Positions 43,093 to 52,383 of a stretch of 64,000 bases of DNA are shown in pieces (position 1 is the first letter of the stretch; every line of letters starts with the position of its first letter). The notes under the pieces were generated by a model that did no database searches, was not told where the DNA came from, and was given only the letters and a program-made list of their open reading frames with translations. A program made the position numbers and the translations under genes. The DNA is from Fusibacter sp. A1 (lineage in GTDB: Bacteria > Bacillota > Clostridia > Peptostreptococcales > Acidaminobacteraceae), in the NCBI RefSeq assembly GCF_004125825.1, contig NZ_QQWI01000005.1, positions 124,001 to 188,000 of the forward strand, written 5' to 3'.

Positions 43093-43803
43093 ATGTCAGA
43101 TGGATTTTCAACGATGCTTGAAGAAGGCGCTACGCTTTATGCGGAAATTTTCATAGAAGATACTAAACAGAAGCTGAAGTCAGAGATTCTTGAGATTGTC
43201 AATGACAACAAGGTCATTATCTCGTGTCCGATTTATAAAATGAGACTGATTCAATTAAACGTTGGGGAAAGATTTCGATTTGAATATCAGAACCCTGAGA
43301 GCGGATTGTTTCAGTTTGTAGCGCTTGTTGTGAACAAAGATAAGCTAGGACCGATTGTCAGACTGCATCTGTTGAAGGTCAGCAATGTAAAAAAAGAGCA
43401 AAGACGTGAGTTTTTCCGTTTACCTATCATCGAAAATGTTATACTTAAAGTTAAGATAGGCGAAACAACAGAGACCTATATCGACAGCGGTAAAAAGATT
43501 GAAGTGATCGTTCCTGAATTCGAAGAATATGTAGCGACCGCACTTGACTTAAGCGCAGGTGGTTTGAAGGCCATATCCAAGATACCCATAAGTGTCGGAA
43601 CCCCCATCTACTCTAAATTTGAACTGGATGGATCGGCTTATGAACTTGAAGGTACTGTTTTAAGGTGCTTTAGGATAGAAGATGTGGTTGAACGCTATGA
43701 ATTGGGTATAAAGTTTAAAAATATAGAAAATACGACACAAACTAACCTGATCGCTGTCATATTCAATAAGCAGCGTAAAATGTTGAAAAAGGGAATGATC
43801 TAA
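43093..43803 (+). CDS. PilZ-domain c-di-GMP receptor, YcgR-like flagellar brake
   Basis: 236 aa. The N-terminal ~95 residues are a YcgR-N (PilZN) domain. The PilZ domain begins with the RxxxR-type motif EQRREFFRLP and has DLSAGG, the D/N-x-S-x-x-G motif; together these bind cyclic di-GMP. In B. subtilis the homologue YpfA/MotI acts on MotA to stop the motor. AACGGAGG precedes the ATG, and the cheB start overlaps its stop. Location between flhG and cheB makes a motility role very likely. Confidence 0.9.
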   Translation: MSDGFSTMLEEGATLYAEIFIEDTKQKLKSEILEIVNDNKVIISCPIYKMRLIQLNVGERFRFEYQNPESGLFQFVALVVNKDKLGPIVRLHLLKVSNVKKEQRREFFRLPIIENVILKVKIGETTETYIDSGKKIEVIVPEFEEYVATALDLSAGGLKAISKIPISVGTPIYSKFELDGSAYELEGTVLRCFRIEDVVERYELGIKFKNIENTTQTNLIAVIFNKQRKMLKKGMI

Positions 43804-44852
43804 TGAAAAAAATTAAAGTTTTAGTTGTAGATGATTCAGCTTTTATGCGAAAAGTCGTTTCAGACATCATCAATGCCTGTGACCATATCGAAGTTATCGC
43901 CACTGCTAAAAACGGCAAGGAAGCATTGGAGCTTCTTAAAACACTTAAACCCGATGTGGTCACAATGGATATAGAAATGCCTGTCATGGATGGTCTAACA
44001 GCCCTTGAAAAGGCGATGGACACGACTCCAGTGCCGATTGTCATGCTGAGCAGCTTGACAAAAGAAGGTGCCGATGCCACGCTAAAGGCTCTTGAGCTTG
44101 GCGCTGTCGATTTTATCACAAAACCAAGCAGCGTCTTTAAAATCAATGCTGACGATGTTAAGACTCAACTGATAGAAAAACTGGAAATAGCATCTCGGAT
44201 TCGTATTCCTAAAAAGAGAAAGCAAGTTTCAACGGATGTTATCAGACCCAAAACCAGCCGTTTTGTCGGTCATAACGATATTAGGAAAATCATCGCTATC
44301 GGGACATCTACAGGTGGTCCCAAAGCGCTTCAGTCAGTTATTCCACTTATACCGAAAAACATCGATGCGCCTGTGCTTATCGTACAGCATATGCCACCTG
44401 GATTTACAAAATCTTTGGCGGAACGTCTGGACAGCATGAGTGCGATCAGCGTTAAAGAAGCTGAAGACGGCGACATGCTCCAACCGGGCTGGTGTTATGT
44501 TGCACCAGGGGACAAGCACTTACGTGTTGTAAGGGATGTGAAGGGCTTTAGAATCGCTTTAGGGTCAGACGGCCCCGTAACAGGGCATAGGCCTTCTGCT
44601 GATGCAATGTTCGATTCACTTGCTCAACTTGATCTACACAATATAGTCGGGGTGATTATGACAGGTATGGGCGCTGACGGCGCTAAAGGCCTTGTCAATA
44701 TAAAGAAAAACAGAAATTTTGTTATCGCACAAGATGAGGATTCCTGTGTCGTGTTTGGTATGCCGAAATCGGCGATCAAGCTTGATGCAGTTGATAAAAT
44801 AGTATCACTTGAAAACATTACAGATGAGATCATCAAAGCTATGGAGGTGTAA
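43803..44852 (+). CDS. cheB: protein-glutamate methylesterase/deamidase CheB
   Basis: 349 aa. The N-terminal receiver has D10-D11, phosphorylation site D56 (TMDIEMP) and K107 (ITKPS). The C-terminal methylesterase has the Ser-His-Asp triad S169 (GTSTGG), H196 (VQHMPPG) and D291 (GMGADG). CheB removes methyl groups from chemoreceptors and can deamidate glutamines. Start overlaps the PilZ gene. The partner methyltransferase cheR is not in the window. Confidence 0.96.
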   Translation: MKKIKVLVVDDSAFMRKVVSDIINACDHIEVIATAKNGKEALELLKTLKPDVVTMDIEMPVMDGLTALEKAMDTTPVPIVMLSSLTKEGADATLKALELGAVDFITKPSSVFKINADDVKTQLIEKLEIASRIRIPKKRKQVSTDVIRPKTSRFVGHNDIRKIIAIGTSTGGPKALQSVIPLIPKNIDAPVLIVQHMPPGFTKSLAERLDSMSAISVKEAEDGDMLQPGWCYVAPGDKHLRVVRDVKGFRIALGSDGPVTGHRPSADAMFDSLAQLDLHNIVGVIMTGMGADGAKGLVNIKKNRNFVIAQDEDSCVVFGMPKSAIKLDAVDKIVSLENITDEIIKAMEV

Positions 44853-44857
44853 TCAAT

Positions 44858-46945
44858 ATGGATATGAGTCAATACATGGAAATCTTTATTGATGAGTCAA
44901 AAGAACACTTGCAACACATGAACGAGATACTGCTGGTTTTAGAAAACAATTTTGAAGATGTGAACTTGTTGAATGAGATTTTTAGAGTCGCACATACCAT
45001 TAAGGGCATGTCAGGTACGATGGGCTTTACAAAAATCGCTAGTCTGACACATGAGATGGAAAACGTATTACATATCTGTCGAAGCAGGGAGATGGCGGTG
45101 GATAGCATTATCATCGATATCTTATTTGAGTGTTTTGACGGACTTGAAGAGTATATCAACAATCTGATCAACACCGGTCAAGAAGGAGAACTTGATACAT
45201 CCGATCTTGTGAATCGATTGAAGTTTATCGCAAAACACAAGACGACCGACGGTTTGACTGGCGACACAGCAGCTAAACCAACAGAAGCCATTCAAGAGGT
45301 AGCTTCGACTCAAAGCGAAACTGAGTTTCATTTAAATACAAGCGACATCTCTCCAAGTTTGATTTCAGAGGCAAAACTTAGCGGCCTTCAGGCAATAAAG
45401 GTGAAGGTGATCTTAGCTGAAACCTGTATGCTACGAGCAGCACGCGCCTTTATCGTCTTCAATACACTCGAACAGTTCGGTGAAGTCATTAAATCCCATC
45501 CGTCTGCAGAAGATATTGAAGATGAAAACTTTGAGTATTCGTTTGAACTGCTCTACATGACCAAACTCGATCCAGAAACTACCATCGCTGAACTAATGAA
45601 AATTTCAGAGATTGAAAAAGTGATAGCAGAAGTGGTGGGGATCGGTGAGTTCTCCTACGATACCTATGAAGATGAATTTGAATCAGACGTTGAAGAAGTC
45701 ATGACAGCGTCTAGCAATGAGCCCGGCAGCATGGCAAAAGCTCAATTGCAGCCTGCAGGCAATGATAAATCTGGCGCGAAAGAGAACGATAAGGCGAAGA
45801 CAAGCAAGACCGTAAGAGTGGATATCGATAGACTTGACAACTTGATGAATCTTGTCAGTGAGCTGATCATCATCAAGACTAGGCTTGATGATCTTGATAC
45901 TCTCGAGTCGAAGCAGAACATGTCTGAAGCTGTGGAATACTTGGAAAGAATCACTACAAGCCTTCATGATGCTGTAATGAAAGTTAGAATGGTACCTGTT
46001 GAAAGAACGTTCAACAGATTCCCTAGAATGGTCAGAGACCTTGCGAAGGAACTTGACAAGTCGATCAAACTTAACATGAGCGGCGAGGAAACTGAAGTAG
46101 ATAGAACCGTTATCGATGAAATCGGCGATCCGCTTATTCACCTTATCAGGAACTCGATCGATCACGGAATTGAAGGCATGCAGGATAGAGTCGCAGCTGG
46201 AAAAGACGAGACGGGAACGGTATTCTTAAGAGCTTATCCGGATGGCAATTCGGTTGTCATCGAAGTTGAAGATGACGGTAACGGCATCGATCCAAGTAAG
46301 ATTTCAGCAATCGCTATTTCAAAAGGACTGGTAACGGCTGATCAAGTGGATATGATGAACGACCATGACATCATCAACATGCTATTCTTGCCTGGATTCT
46401 CAACAGCTGAGATCATTACCGATTTATCAGGCAGGGGTGTCGGTCTTGATGTTGTAAAAACAAAAATTGAAGCACTCTCCGGTTCAGTTGAAGTGGACAG
46501 CGTTATCGGCAAAGGTTCGAAGTTTACGATCAGACTGCCTCTGACACTTGCAATCATTCAGGCGCTTATGGTCAACTTGGGCAATGAGAAATACGCGCTG
46601 CCTCTTAACAATATCAGGATTATCACTACAATTGAGAAGAAACAGATCAGTATGGTTCAAAATCAGGAAGTCGTATTATATAGAAATCAGACCTTGCCTC
46701 TAGTTCGTCTGCCTGAAGTCTTAGAAGTTCCTGGTGCGAATAGGGATAGTGAGACACTGACAATCGTAATCGTCAAAAAAGGTAATCAAGAAGCAGGACT
46801 AGTTGTTGATAGTCTAATTGGACAGCAGGAGATTGTTATTAAATCGCTAGGTAAATACTTAGGTGGTGTTAGGGCAATCGCAGGTGCGACTATTTTAGGT
46901 AATGGTGGCGTTGCACTGATTGTAGATCCAAACCAGCTATTCTAG
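44858..46945 (+). CDS. cheA: chemotaxis histidine kinase CheA
   Basis: 695 aa. The HPt domain at the N-terminus has the phosphorylated H46 in AHTIKGMSGTMGF. A P2-like CheY/CheB-binding region lies at ~170-275. The dimerisation domain begins KTVRVDIDRLDNLMNLVSELII. The ATPase has HLIRNSIDHGIE (N box), EDDGNGID (G1) and GRGVGLDVV (G2). The C-terminal ~140 residues are the CheW-like P5 domain. All catalytic elements are intact. GGAGGTG precedes the ATG. Confidence 0.97.
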   Translation: MDMSQYMEIFIDESKEHLQHMNEILLVLENNFEDVNLLNEIFRVAHTIKGMSGTMGFTKIASLTHEMENVLHICRSREMAVDSIIIDILFECFDGLEEYINNLINTGQEGELDTSDLVNRLKFIAKHKTTDGLTGDTAAKPTEAIQEVASTQSETEFHLNTSDISPSLISEAKLSGLQAIKVKVILAETCMLRAARAFIVFNTLEQFGEVIKSHPSAEDIEDENFEYSFELLYMTKLDPETTIAELMKISEIEKVIAEVVGIGEFSYDTYEDEFESDVEEVMTASSNEPGSMAKAQLQPAGNDKSGAKENDKAKTSKTVRVDIDRLDNLMNLVSELIIIKTRLDDLDTLESKQNMSEAVEYLERITTSLHDAVMKVRMVPVERTFNRFPRMVRDLAKELDKSIKLNMSGEETEVDRTVIDEIGDPLIHLIRNSIDHGIEGMQDRVAAGKDETGTVFLRAYPDGNSVVIEVEDDGNGIDPSKISAIAISKGLVTADQVDMMNDHDIINMLFLPGFSTAEIITDLSGRGVGLDVVKTKIEALSGSVEVDSVIGKGSKFTIRLPLTLAIIQALMVNLGNEKYALPLNNIRIITTIEKKQISMVQNQEVVLYRNQTLPLVRLPEVLEVPGANRDSETLTIVIVKKGNQEAGLVVDSLIGQQEIVIKSLGKYLGGVRAIAGATILGNGGVALIVDPNQLF

Positions 46946-46955
46946 GAGGCATAGG

Positions 46956-47393
46956 ATGAATGATATTAGAGAATTTGTAATCTTCAAGTTAAATGGCGAA
47001 CACTACGGCCTTAATATCCACAATGTCGAGAACATTGAAAAGCAAGTGGAGATCACGCGTGTTCCTCATACAAAAGGTTATATCAAAGGTGTGATCAATT
47101 TAAGAGGAAATGTGATTCCAATCATTGATTTACGTGAAAGGTTTTCGCTAGCACCAAAGGAAGCGAATGACGACACGCGAATCATCATTATGAATCAATC
47201 CGAACTTAAGATTGGTATGATTGTCGATTCATCTTCTGAAACTTTGCAGCTGAACGAGGAGAACATCGATCCCGCTCCTTCTGTAAAGGCTTCTGTAGAG
47301 GATGATTTTATCAAAGAAATTGGAAAGCATGACAATCGTATTATCATGTTGTTGGATATTAAGAAGGTTTTAGGACTTATTGACGAGGAGTAA
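46956..47393 (+). CDS. cheW: chemotaxis coupling protein CheW
   Basis: 145 aa. CheW links receptors to CheA. The fold is readable throughout: EFVIFKLNGEHYGLNIHNVENI, then RVPHTKGYIKGVINLRGNVIPIIDLRERF (the receptor-binding core), and a final IIMLLDIKKVL strand. CTAGGAGG precedes the ATG. It follows cheA by 10 nt. Confidence 0.96.
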   Translation: MNDIREFVIFKLNGEHYGLNIHNVENIEKQVEITRVPHTKGYIKGVINLRGNVIPIIDLRERFSLAPKEANDDTRIIIMNQSELKIGMIVDSSSETLQLNEENIDPAPSVKASVEDDFIKEIGKHDNRIIMLLDIKKVLGLIDEE

Positions 47394-47406
47394 TCCGGGG
47401 GCTAGC

Positions 47407-48030
47407 ATGTCAGACTATTTTGATCGAGTGAATAACAACGTAGTACTTGATGTACTCAAGGAAATTGGAAATATCGGTGCTGGTAACGCAGCGACAGCAC
47501 TTGCTAAAATGATTAATAAAAAAGTGGATATGACGGTTCCAAAGGTTAATATCATGGATTTTGCCACCGTGCCGGAAATGCTTGGTGGCGAAGAGACAGA
47601 AGTGTGTGGAATTTTCTTTAAAATCGAAGGAGATATGGATGGAACCATCATGTTCGTTCTCAGTTCGGTTTCTGCACACACGCTTATCAATCTATTGATG
47701 CCTGGAATGGGTACTGGTGAATTCGATGATTTTAGCTTGTCAGCGCTACAAGAAATCGGCAATATTTTATCAGGTTCCTATATATCTTCACTTTCGATGC
47801 TGACGGGGCTCAACATTCAGATATCCATTCCTTCACTAGCTGTAGATATGGCGGGCGCTATCCTTAGCGTCCCTGCCATCCAGTTCGGACTCATCGGTGA
47901 CAAGATACTGATTATCGAGAATGACTTTATTGAAGAAATGGGAGGAGAGTCTGTTCAAGGCTATTTCTTCTTGATACCTGATATTGACTCTTATGAAATT
48001 ATGTTCAAGAGTCTTGGAATCGAGATATGA
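47407..48030 (+). CDS. cheC: CheY-P phosphatase CheC
   Basis: 207 aa. Both phosphatase motifs are intact: DVLKEIGN and SALQEIGN, each with P 23 residues after the asparagine. CheC dephosphorylates CheY-P and also binds and restrains CheD. ATG 47407 gives the normal CheC length and N-terminus; an upstream TTG would overlap cheW. The cheD start overlaps the stop (ATGA). Confidence 0.95.
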   Translation: MSDYFDRVNNNVVLDVLKEIGNIGAGNAATALAKMINKKVDMTVPKVNIMDFATVPEMLGGEETEVCGIFFKIEGDMDGTIMFVLSSVSAHTLINLLMPGMGTGEFDDFSLSALQEIGNILSGSYISSLSMLTGLNIQISIPSLAVDMAGAILSVPAIQFGLIGDKILIIENDFIEEMGGESVQGYFFLIPDIDSYEIMFKSLGIEI

Positions 48031-48512
48031 GAAGTTTGATAAAAGTCGGAATGGCGGATTTGAAGGTGACTAAAAATCCGGGTGTTCTGACAACTTTAGG
48101 GCTAGGATCATGTATAGGAATCTGCTTATATGATCCGATTTCGAAAGTTGCAGGAATGGCACACATCATGTTGCCCGATTCAACGGCAATCAGAAATAAT
48201 GCAAATCCTGCGAAATTCGCAGATACTGCCATGGTCATCATGCTTGATGACATGGTGAAAAACGGTGCAGTCAAATCAAGGCTGGTTGGCAAAATCGCCG
48301 GCGGCGCTCAAATGTTCTCTTTTTCCAGTAAAAATGATATGATGAAGATAGGTGAAAGAAATGCTGAGGCTGTCCGCTCACTGTTAAGGGAGTTTAAAAT
48401 ACCATTAAAGGCGGATGATACCGGTGGAAACTTTGGTCGTACCATTGAGTTCGATTCGGATAACGGAGCATTATTGATTAAAACAATCGGACATGGTATT
48501 AAAGAACTGTAG
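48027..48512 (+). CDS. cheD: chemoreceptor glutamine deamidase CheD
   Basis: 161 aa. The catalytic Cys29 (GLGSCIG) and His46 (GMAHIMLP) are present. CheD deamidates receptor glutamines and, in the CheC-CheD-CheYp feedback, sensitises receptors. GGNFGRTIEF near the C-terminus is typical. Translation is coupled to cheC by ATGA. Confidence 0.95.
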   Translation: MRSLIKVGMADLKVTKNPGVLTTLGLGSCIGICLYDPISKVAGMAHIMLPDSTAIRNNANPAKFADTAMVIMLDDMVKNGAVKSRLVGKIAGGAQMFSFSSKNDMMKIGERNAEAVRSLLREFKIPLKADDTGGNFGRTIEFDSDNGALLIKTIGHGIKEL

Positions 48513-48522
48513 GGGAACTCAC

Positions 48523-49251
48523 ATGTCAATGGATAAAACCTGGATCAACTACAAAGATAAGCATGATAAATCAGCTAAAGACGAACTTATTGTCCATTAT
48601 GTGGAATTGGTTAAAATTATTTCAGGACGGTTGTACACGGATTACAATCATCATGTAGAATATGATGACCTGGTCAGCTATGGAATCTTGGGACTTATTG
48701 ATGCCATTGAAAAATTTGATTATACGAAGAATGTGAAATTTGAAACTTATGCCAATATCAGAATACGTGGTGCGATCATAGACCAATTGAGAAATCTTGA
48801 TTGGGTGCCTCGAAGCCTAAGGCATAAGTATAAAAGATTGGAAGAAGCGATGGACATGCTTCATAACGAAGGTGGAAGCGATTACACCGACTTTGAACTT
48901 GCCGATAAGCTGGAAATGACGATCGATGAATTAGGTAGATTCTTGAGCGAGGTATCCACGTTCTCTATCGTCTCACTTGAGGAAAAGTTTGAAGAGCATG
49001 TCGGATTCGACATCAAGGCTGACTATAAAGACTTCGAGCCTGAGAAATCGCTCGATGTGAAGGTTATGACGCAATTACTCAAAGAGGGAATCGACACACT
49101 TCCAGAAAGAGAAAGGTTAATCATCAGCTTGTATTATTATGATGAACTGACTTATAAGGAAATTGCTGCGGTTTTAGGCATTTCCGAATCTCGAATTTCA
49201 CAGTTACATACAAAGGCGATTGCACGCCTTCAAAATATCTTAAAAGATTGA
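48523..49251 (+). CDS. sigD: flagellar RNA polymerase sigma factor SigD/FliA
   Basis: 242 aa. Region 2 contains YDDLVSYGILGLIDAIEKFDYTKNVKFETYANIRIRGAIIDQLR-type sequence, region 3 starts DWVPRSLRHKYKRLEEAM, and region 4 has LPERERLIISLYYYDELTYKEIAAVLGISESRISQLH. It directs late flagellar genes such as flagellin. ATG 48523 follows AGGGGA. An upstream ATG at 48493 lies inside cheD and has no ribosome-binding site. Its anti-sigma factor FlgM is not encoded in the window. Confidence 0.95.
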   Translation: MSMDKTWINYKDKHDKSAKDELIVHYVELVKIISGRLYTDYNHHVEYDDLVSYGILGLIDAIEKFDYTKNVKFETYANIRIRGAIIDQLRNLDWVPRSLRHKYKRLEEAMDMLHNEGGSDYTDFELADKLEMTIDELGRFLSEVSTFSIVSLEEKFEEHVGFDIKADYKDFEPEKSLDVKVMTQLLKEGIDTLPERERLIISLYYYDELTYKEIAAVLGISESRISQLHTKAIARLQNILKD

Positions 49252-49320
49252 TCGTCTGAATTGTAAGATTCTATGATGATGATCTTCTTTTGATGTTCAA
49301 TAAAGGGTACAGGGGGATTT

Positions 49321-50715
49321 ATGAGTAAAGTCACTAGCGGTATAAACAGCACCGGGCACGAGATCATCGTCAACGTTTCCAACGACTATTATCAGGCGTT
49401 TATTACGATCATCGTTCACGATGCGGATACGGTAATTAAGATGGACGAGCTTACTGAAGCGCTTAAGAAAAAGAACATTACTTTCGGTATTGACAATAAC
49501 GCCTTGGATAAAATCATTCAAAGTCCCACTTTGGCGGAAAACGTTCTCGTAGCTCAAGGGAAACCCCATGTGAATGGTATAGACGGCGAGATCACCTATA
49601 ACTTCAATATGGATATGAAAGCAAAACCGACGATGAACGCGGACGGTAGTGTGGATTTTAAGAACATGAATTTTCTACAGACCTGCTTCAAGGGGGATGT
49701 TTTAGCGACAAGAACGATGCCCACAGAAGGAAGTCTCGGCATGACGGTTACCGAAAAGAATATCCGTCCTAAGCCAGGGAAAATCGTGAATTTCAAGTTT
49801 GGTAAAAATATTGAGCAGACCGAGGACGGCTTATCGATTGTAGCTACAGAAACCGGTTCGATCCAGCTTGAAGGCGAAAGAGTAAGCATCATCAAAGTAC
49901 TTGAAATCAAGGATGATGTCGGTATAAAAACTGGAAATATCGAGTTTAGAGGTAAAGTCATCATCAATGGCAATGTGACGACCGGTCATTCGGTAATTGC
50001 GGATGATGAAATCATCATCAACGGGATTGTAGAAGGGGCTACGGTTAAAACCACAGGCAACTTGTTTATCAACGGTGGAGTTCAGGGTCACGACCAGGCC
50101 GAGCTCAACGTTGGTGGAAACTTGGTCTCGAAATTCTTGAACAACGCAAACATCTATTGTAAGGGTAATATCGAAGCGGATGCGATCATGCATTCTACAA
50201 TCAATTGCGACGGTTCGATTGTTGTTACGGGTAGAAAGGCCTTGATCGTCGGTGGCGAGATCAATGTCAGATACAACATCACAGCAAGAGTGATCGGTTC
50301 TGAGATGGGAACGATGACTAAACTCAGGATGGGTGTAGATTCTACGGTGATGAACGAATATCAGAAGCACCTAGAAGAAGTAAAGGATATGAAAGAGACG
50401 ATCACGAAATTGAGCCAGGCATCACGAATGCTTAGAAAGCAATTTGACCAGACTAGGAATCCTGAGATCAAAGCGATGCTTGATAAGACAGAAATTTCGA
50501 GAACAGACTATACAAGACAGATGGCGGAAGCCTCGCAGAAGTTGAGAGATGTGACTGATCTAATTGAGACACTAAAGGGTTCACAGGTCAAGTCCAATGA
50601 AATCTTCCCAGGTGTGAAAATACGCATGGGTAATTCATATTACAATGTCAAAGCGAGACTTGATCATGTGATCATTAAACGAGATGAAGGCGATATTAGG
50701 GCAGTTTCTTATTAA
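49321..50715 (+). CDS. FapA (DUF342) family protein
   Basis: 464 aa. The N-terminal region is followed by a long right-handed beta-solenoid segment (~170-340) of repeated short strands such as GKVIINGNVTTGHSVIADDEIIINGIVEG and a C-terminal coiled coil (~345-420). DUF342 proteins are frequent in flagellar and polar-assembly loci; their biochemical role is unclear. AGGGGG precedes the ATG. It sits between sigD and a small lysine-rich gene. Confidence 0.85.
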   Translation: MSKVTSGINSTGHEIIVNVSNDYYQAFITIIVHDADTVIKMDELTEALKKKNITFGIDNNALDKIIQSPTLAENVLVAQGKPHVNGIDGEITYNFNMDMKAKPTMNADGSVDFKNMNFLQTCFKGDVLATRTMPTEGSLGMTVTEKNIRPKPGKIVNFKFGKNIEQTEDGLSIVATETGSIQLEGERVSIIKVLEIKDDVGIKTGNIEFRGKVIINGNVTTGHSVIADDEIIINGIVEGATVKTTGNLFINGGVQGHDQAELNVGGNLVSKFLNNANIYCKGNIEADAIMHSTINCDGSIVVTGRKALIVGGEINVRYNITARVIGSEMGTMTKLRMGVDSTVMNEYQKHLEEVKDMKETITKLSQASRMLRKQFDQTRNPEIKAMLDKTEISRTDYTRQMAEASQKLRDVTDLIETLKGSQVKSNEIFPGVKIRMGNSYYNVKARLDHVIIKRDEGDIRAVSY

Positions 50716-50727
50716 TTGGAGGATCTT

Positions 50728-51012
50728 ATGCCGATTAGACCGATAGACATGCAAGTTTTAATTCCCAAGGCAATCAAAATCGATCATGCCAAACCGTCTG
50801 TCGTCAACAAAGCGGCAAATGCACTTCAAACTGTTCAGGCTGAGCAAGAGGCTCAACGTGAAATCAAGCAAAAGAAAGTGAATCAACTGGAGCGGCGTGA
50901 ACCCACAAAAGTGAAACGCGATCTGGAGCAGGATCAAAAGAAAAAGAAGAACAACGATGCTGACAAAAAGAAAAAGCGCAATACGGCTAAGCATCTGGAC
51001 CTGAAGATATGA
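50728..51012 (+). CDS. small highly charged hypothetical protein of the flagellar locus
   Basis: 94 aa. I recognise no family. Residues 1-30 (MPIRPIDMQVLIPKAI...) look ordered, and the rest is a charged, probably disordered or coiled tail rich in Lys, Glu, Gln and Arg, with KKKK and DKKKKRN runs. TTGGAGGA precedes ATG 50728. Its stop overlaps the next gene (ATGA), so it is clearly translated in the operon. The basic tail may bind nucleic acid or acidic membrane, but this is speculation. Confidence 0.7.
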   Translation: MPIRPIDMQVLIPKAIKIDHAKPSVVNKAANALQTVQAEQEAQREIKQKKVNQLERREPTKVKRDLEQDQKKKKNNDADKKKKRNTAKHLDLKI

Positions 51013-51464
51013 TGGAGTATAGTCTCATACTCATAGGAATCGGTCTGGTAATCGCAGGCCTATACCAGATCACTAGATTCCTAATGGACTTTTCATCAAA
51101 ACTTGTCTTGCTCGATGAAGTGATGGGAACAGAAGGATTTGACGACTACCAAGCGCTCAGGTTGGAGCTGGATGAGTTGAACTACAGCTATTACGAAATT
51201 TTGAGCGATTTGGAGGAAAGAATGTCATTACTTGAGGATTCAAGAGCGCTTGACTCCTCTTCAGTGGAAAGGCAAAGTCCCCTTCAAGTCGAAGCGGAGT
51301 CTAATGACCTTGTTGCCGGCGTCAGCGTAGACAGCTCGGTTAAGGAAGAAAAAACAATGATCCAGAGCTTGATCGATCAGGGGTTTGGCGATGCGGAAAT
51401 CGCTAAGATCTTAAATGTCGGTACGGGCAAGGTGGCCTTGATTAGAAAGTTATACCGTGGTTAA
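51009..51464 (+). CDS. SwrB-like membrane protein (DUF6115-like)
   Basis: 151 aa. A single N-terminal membrane helix (~4-24) is followed by a helical cytoplasmic region and a C-terminal helix-turn-helix-like motif (IQSLIDQGFGDAEIAKILN, then GKVALIRKLY). In B. subtilis swrB occupies the same place between sigD and rpsB and promotes flagellar export-gate activation. Sequence similarity to SwrB is limited, so the call rests on architecture and position. It is the last gene of the fla/che operon. Confidence 0.7.
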   Translation: MMEYSLILIGIGLVIAGLYQITRFLMDFSSKLVLLDEVMGTEGFDDYQALRLELDELNYSYYEILSDLEERMSLLEDSRALDSSSVERQSPLQVEAESNDLVAGVSVDSSVKEEKTMIQSLIDQGFGDAEIAKILNVGTGKVALIRKLYRG

Positions 51465-51486
51465 AGATAAAGATCGACATTCGATG

Positions 51487-51515
51487 TTGAATTTATACTT
51501 GATGCGTGATATACT
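51487..51515 (+). promoter_or_regulatory. rpsB: promoter of rpsB-tsf
   Basis: TTGAAT (51487-51492), 17 nt, then TATACT (51510-51515). A small hairpin TCGACAT/ATGTTGA (51474-51490) overlaps the -35 and may act weakly at the end of the flagellar transcript. Confidence 0.75.
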
Positions 51516-51548
51516 AATACAGTTGAGTCAAAGGGACTTAAACATGCA

Positions 51549-51609
51549 CGTATCATAATTTACAGTCGGGTGCCAAAAATATTGGTTCGCTGTAGAGATG
51601 ATTGATACG
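51549..51609 (+). promoter_or_regulatory. structured rpsB leader RNA (candidate S2 autoregulatory element)
   Basis: Three nested stems: CGTATCA (51549-51555) with TGATACG (51603-51609); TACAG (51561-51565) with CTGTA (51590-51594); CCAA (51573-51576) with TTGG (51582-51585). The structure lies wholly in the leader, ending about 24 nt before ATG 51634. Such leaders often bind the encoded ribosomal protein; S2 as ligand is inferred. Confidence 0.6.
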
Positions 51610-51633
51610 GAAGAAAAACTCGGAGGTGCAAGA

Positions 51634-52368
51634 ATGGCAGTAGTATCAATGAAACAACTACTAGAAGCTGGTGTACACTTTGGTCACCAGACTAGAAGAT
51701 GGAACCCAAAAATGGCGAAGTACATCTTCACAGAAAGAAACGGTATCTACATTATCGATTTGCAAAAAACAACAAAACAAATCGATAAAGCTTACAAACA
51801 AATTAAAGATGTTGCAGCTGAAGGCGGAACAGTTCTATTTGTAGGAACTAAGAAGCAAGCTCAAGAAGCAATCGAGCAAGAAGCAAGACGTTCTGGTCAA
51901 TACTTTGTAAGCCAAAGATGGTTGGGCGGTATGCTTACTAACTACGCTACAATCAAAAAATCAATCGATTTACTATTCAAACTTGAAAAACAAGAGTTAG
52001 ACGGTACTTTCGAAAAATTACCTAAAAAAGAAGTTCTTGAGCTTCGTAAGCGTAAAGAAAGACTAGAGAAGTTCTTAGGTGGTATCAAACACATGAAAAA
52101 ACTTCCTGACGTACTTTTCGTTGTTGACCCAAGAAAAGAAAAAATCGCTATCAATGAAGCAAGAGTTCTTGGTATCCCAGTAATCTCTATCGTAGATACT
52201 AACTGTGATCCAGATGAAGTTGACTTGGTTATCCCTGGTAACGACGATGCTATCCGTGCTGTAAAACTTATTACTGGCGCAATGGCTAACGCTGTTATCG
52301 AAGGTAGACAAGGCGCTCAAGATGAAGAAGCGGCTGCACCTGTTCAAGAAACTGCAACTGAAGCTTAA
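51634..52368 (+). CDS. rpsB: 30S ribosomal protein S2
   Basis: 244 aa. The N-terminal [29 protein letters not shown] and the middle [16 protein letters not shown] and [11 protein letters not shown] segments are near-invariant in S2. GGAGGTG precedes ATG 51634. Codon use is strongly biased to A/T-ending preferred codons, unlike the flagellar genes, as expected of a highly expressed gene. It is transcribed with tsf from its own promoter. Confidence 0.98.
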   Translation: MAVVSMKQLLEAGVHFGHQTRRWNPKMAKYIFTERNGIYIIDLQKTTKQIDKAYKQIKDVAAEGGTVLFVGTKKQAQEAIEQEARRSGQYFVSQRWLGGMLTNYATIKKSIDLLFKLEKQELDGTFEKLPKKEVLELRKRKERLEKFLGGIKHMKKLPDVLFVVDPRKEKIAINEARVLGIPVISIVDTNCDPDEVDLVIPGNDDAIRAVKLITGAMANAVIEGRQGAQDEEAAAPVQETATEA

Positions 52369-52383
52369 TTAAAACTAAAATAC

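Noticed and set aside
48901..48908. GCCGATAA, sigma-D -10-like, inside sigD
   Set aside because: No upstream -35 (TAAA) at the expected spacing; lies in well-conserved coding sequence.
49260..49295. Terminator between sigD and the FapA gene
   Set aside because: Only a 5-bp AAGAT/ATCTT stem with a short T stretch; too weak to call.
49831..50370. 179-codon open frame on the minus strand
   Set aside because: Antisense to the FapA-family gene; no motif and no plausible promoter.
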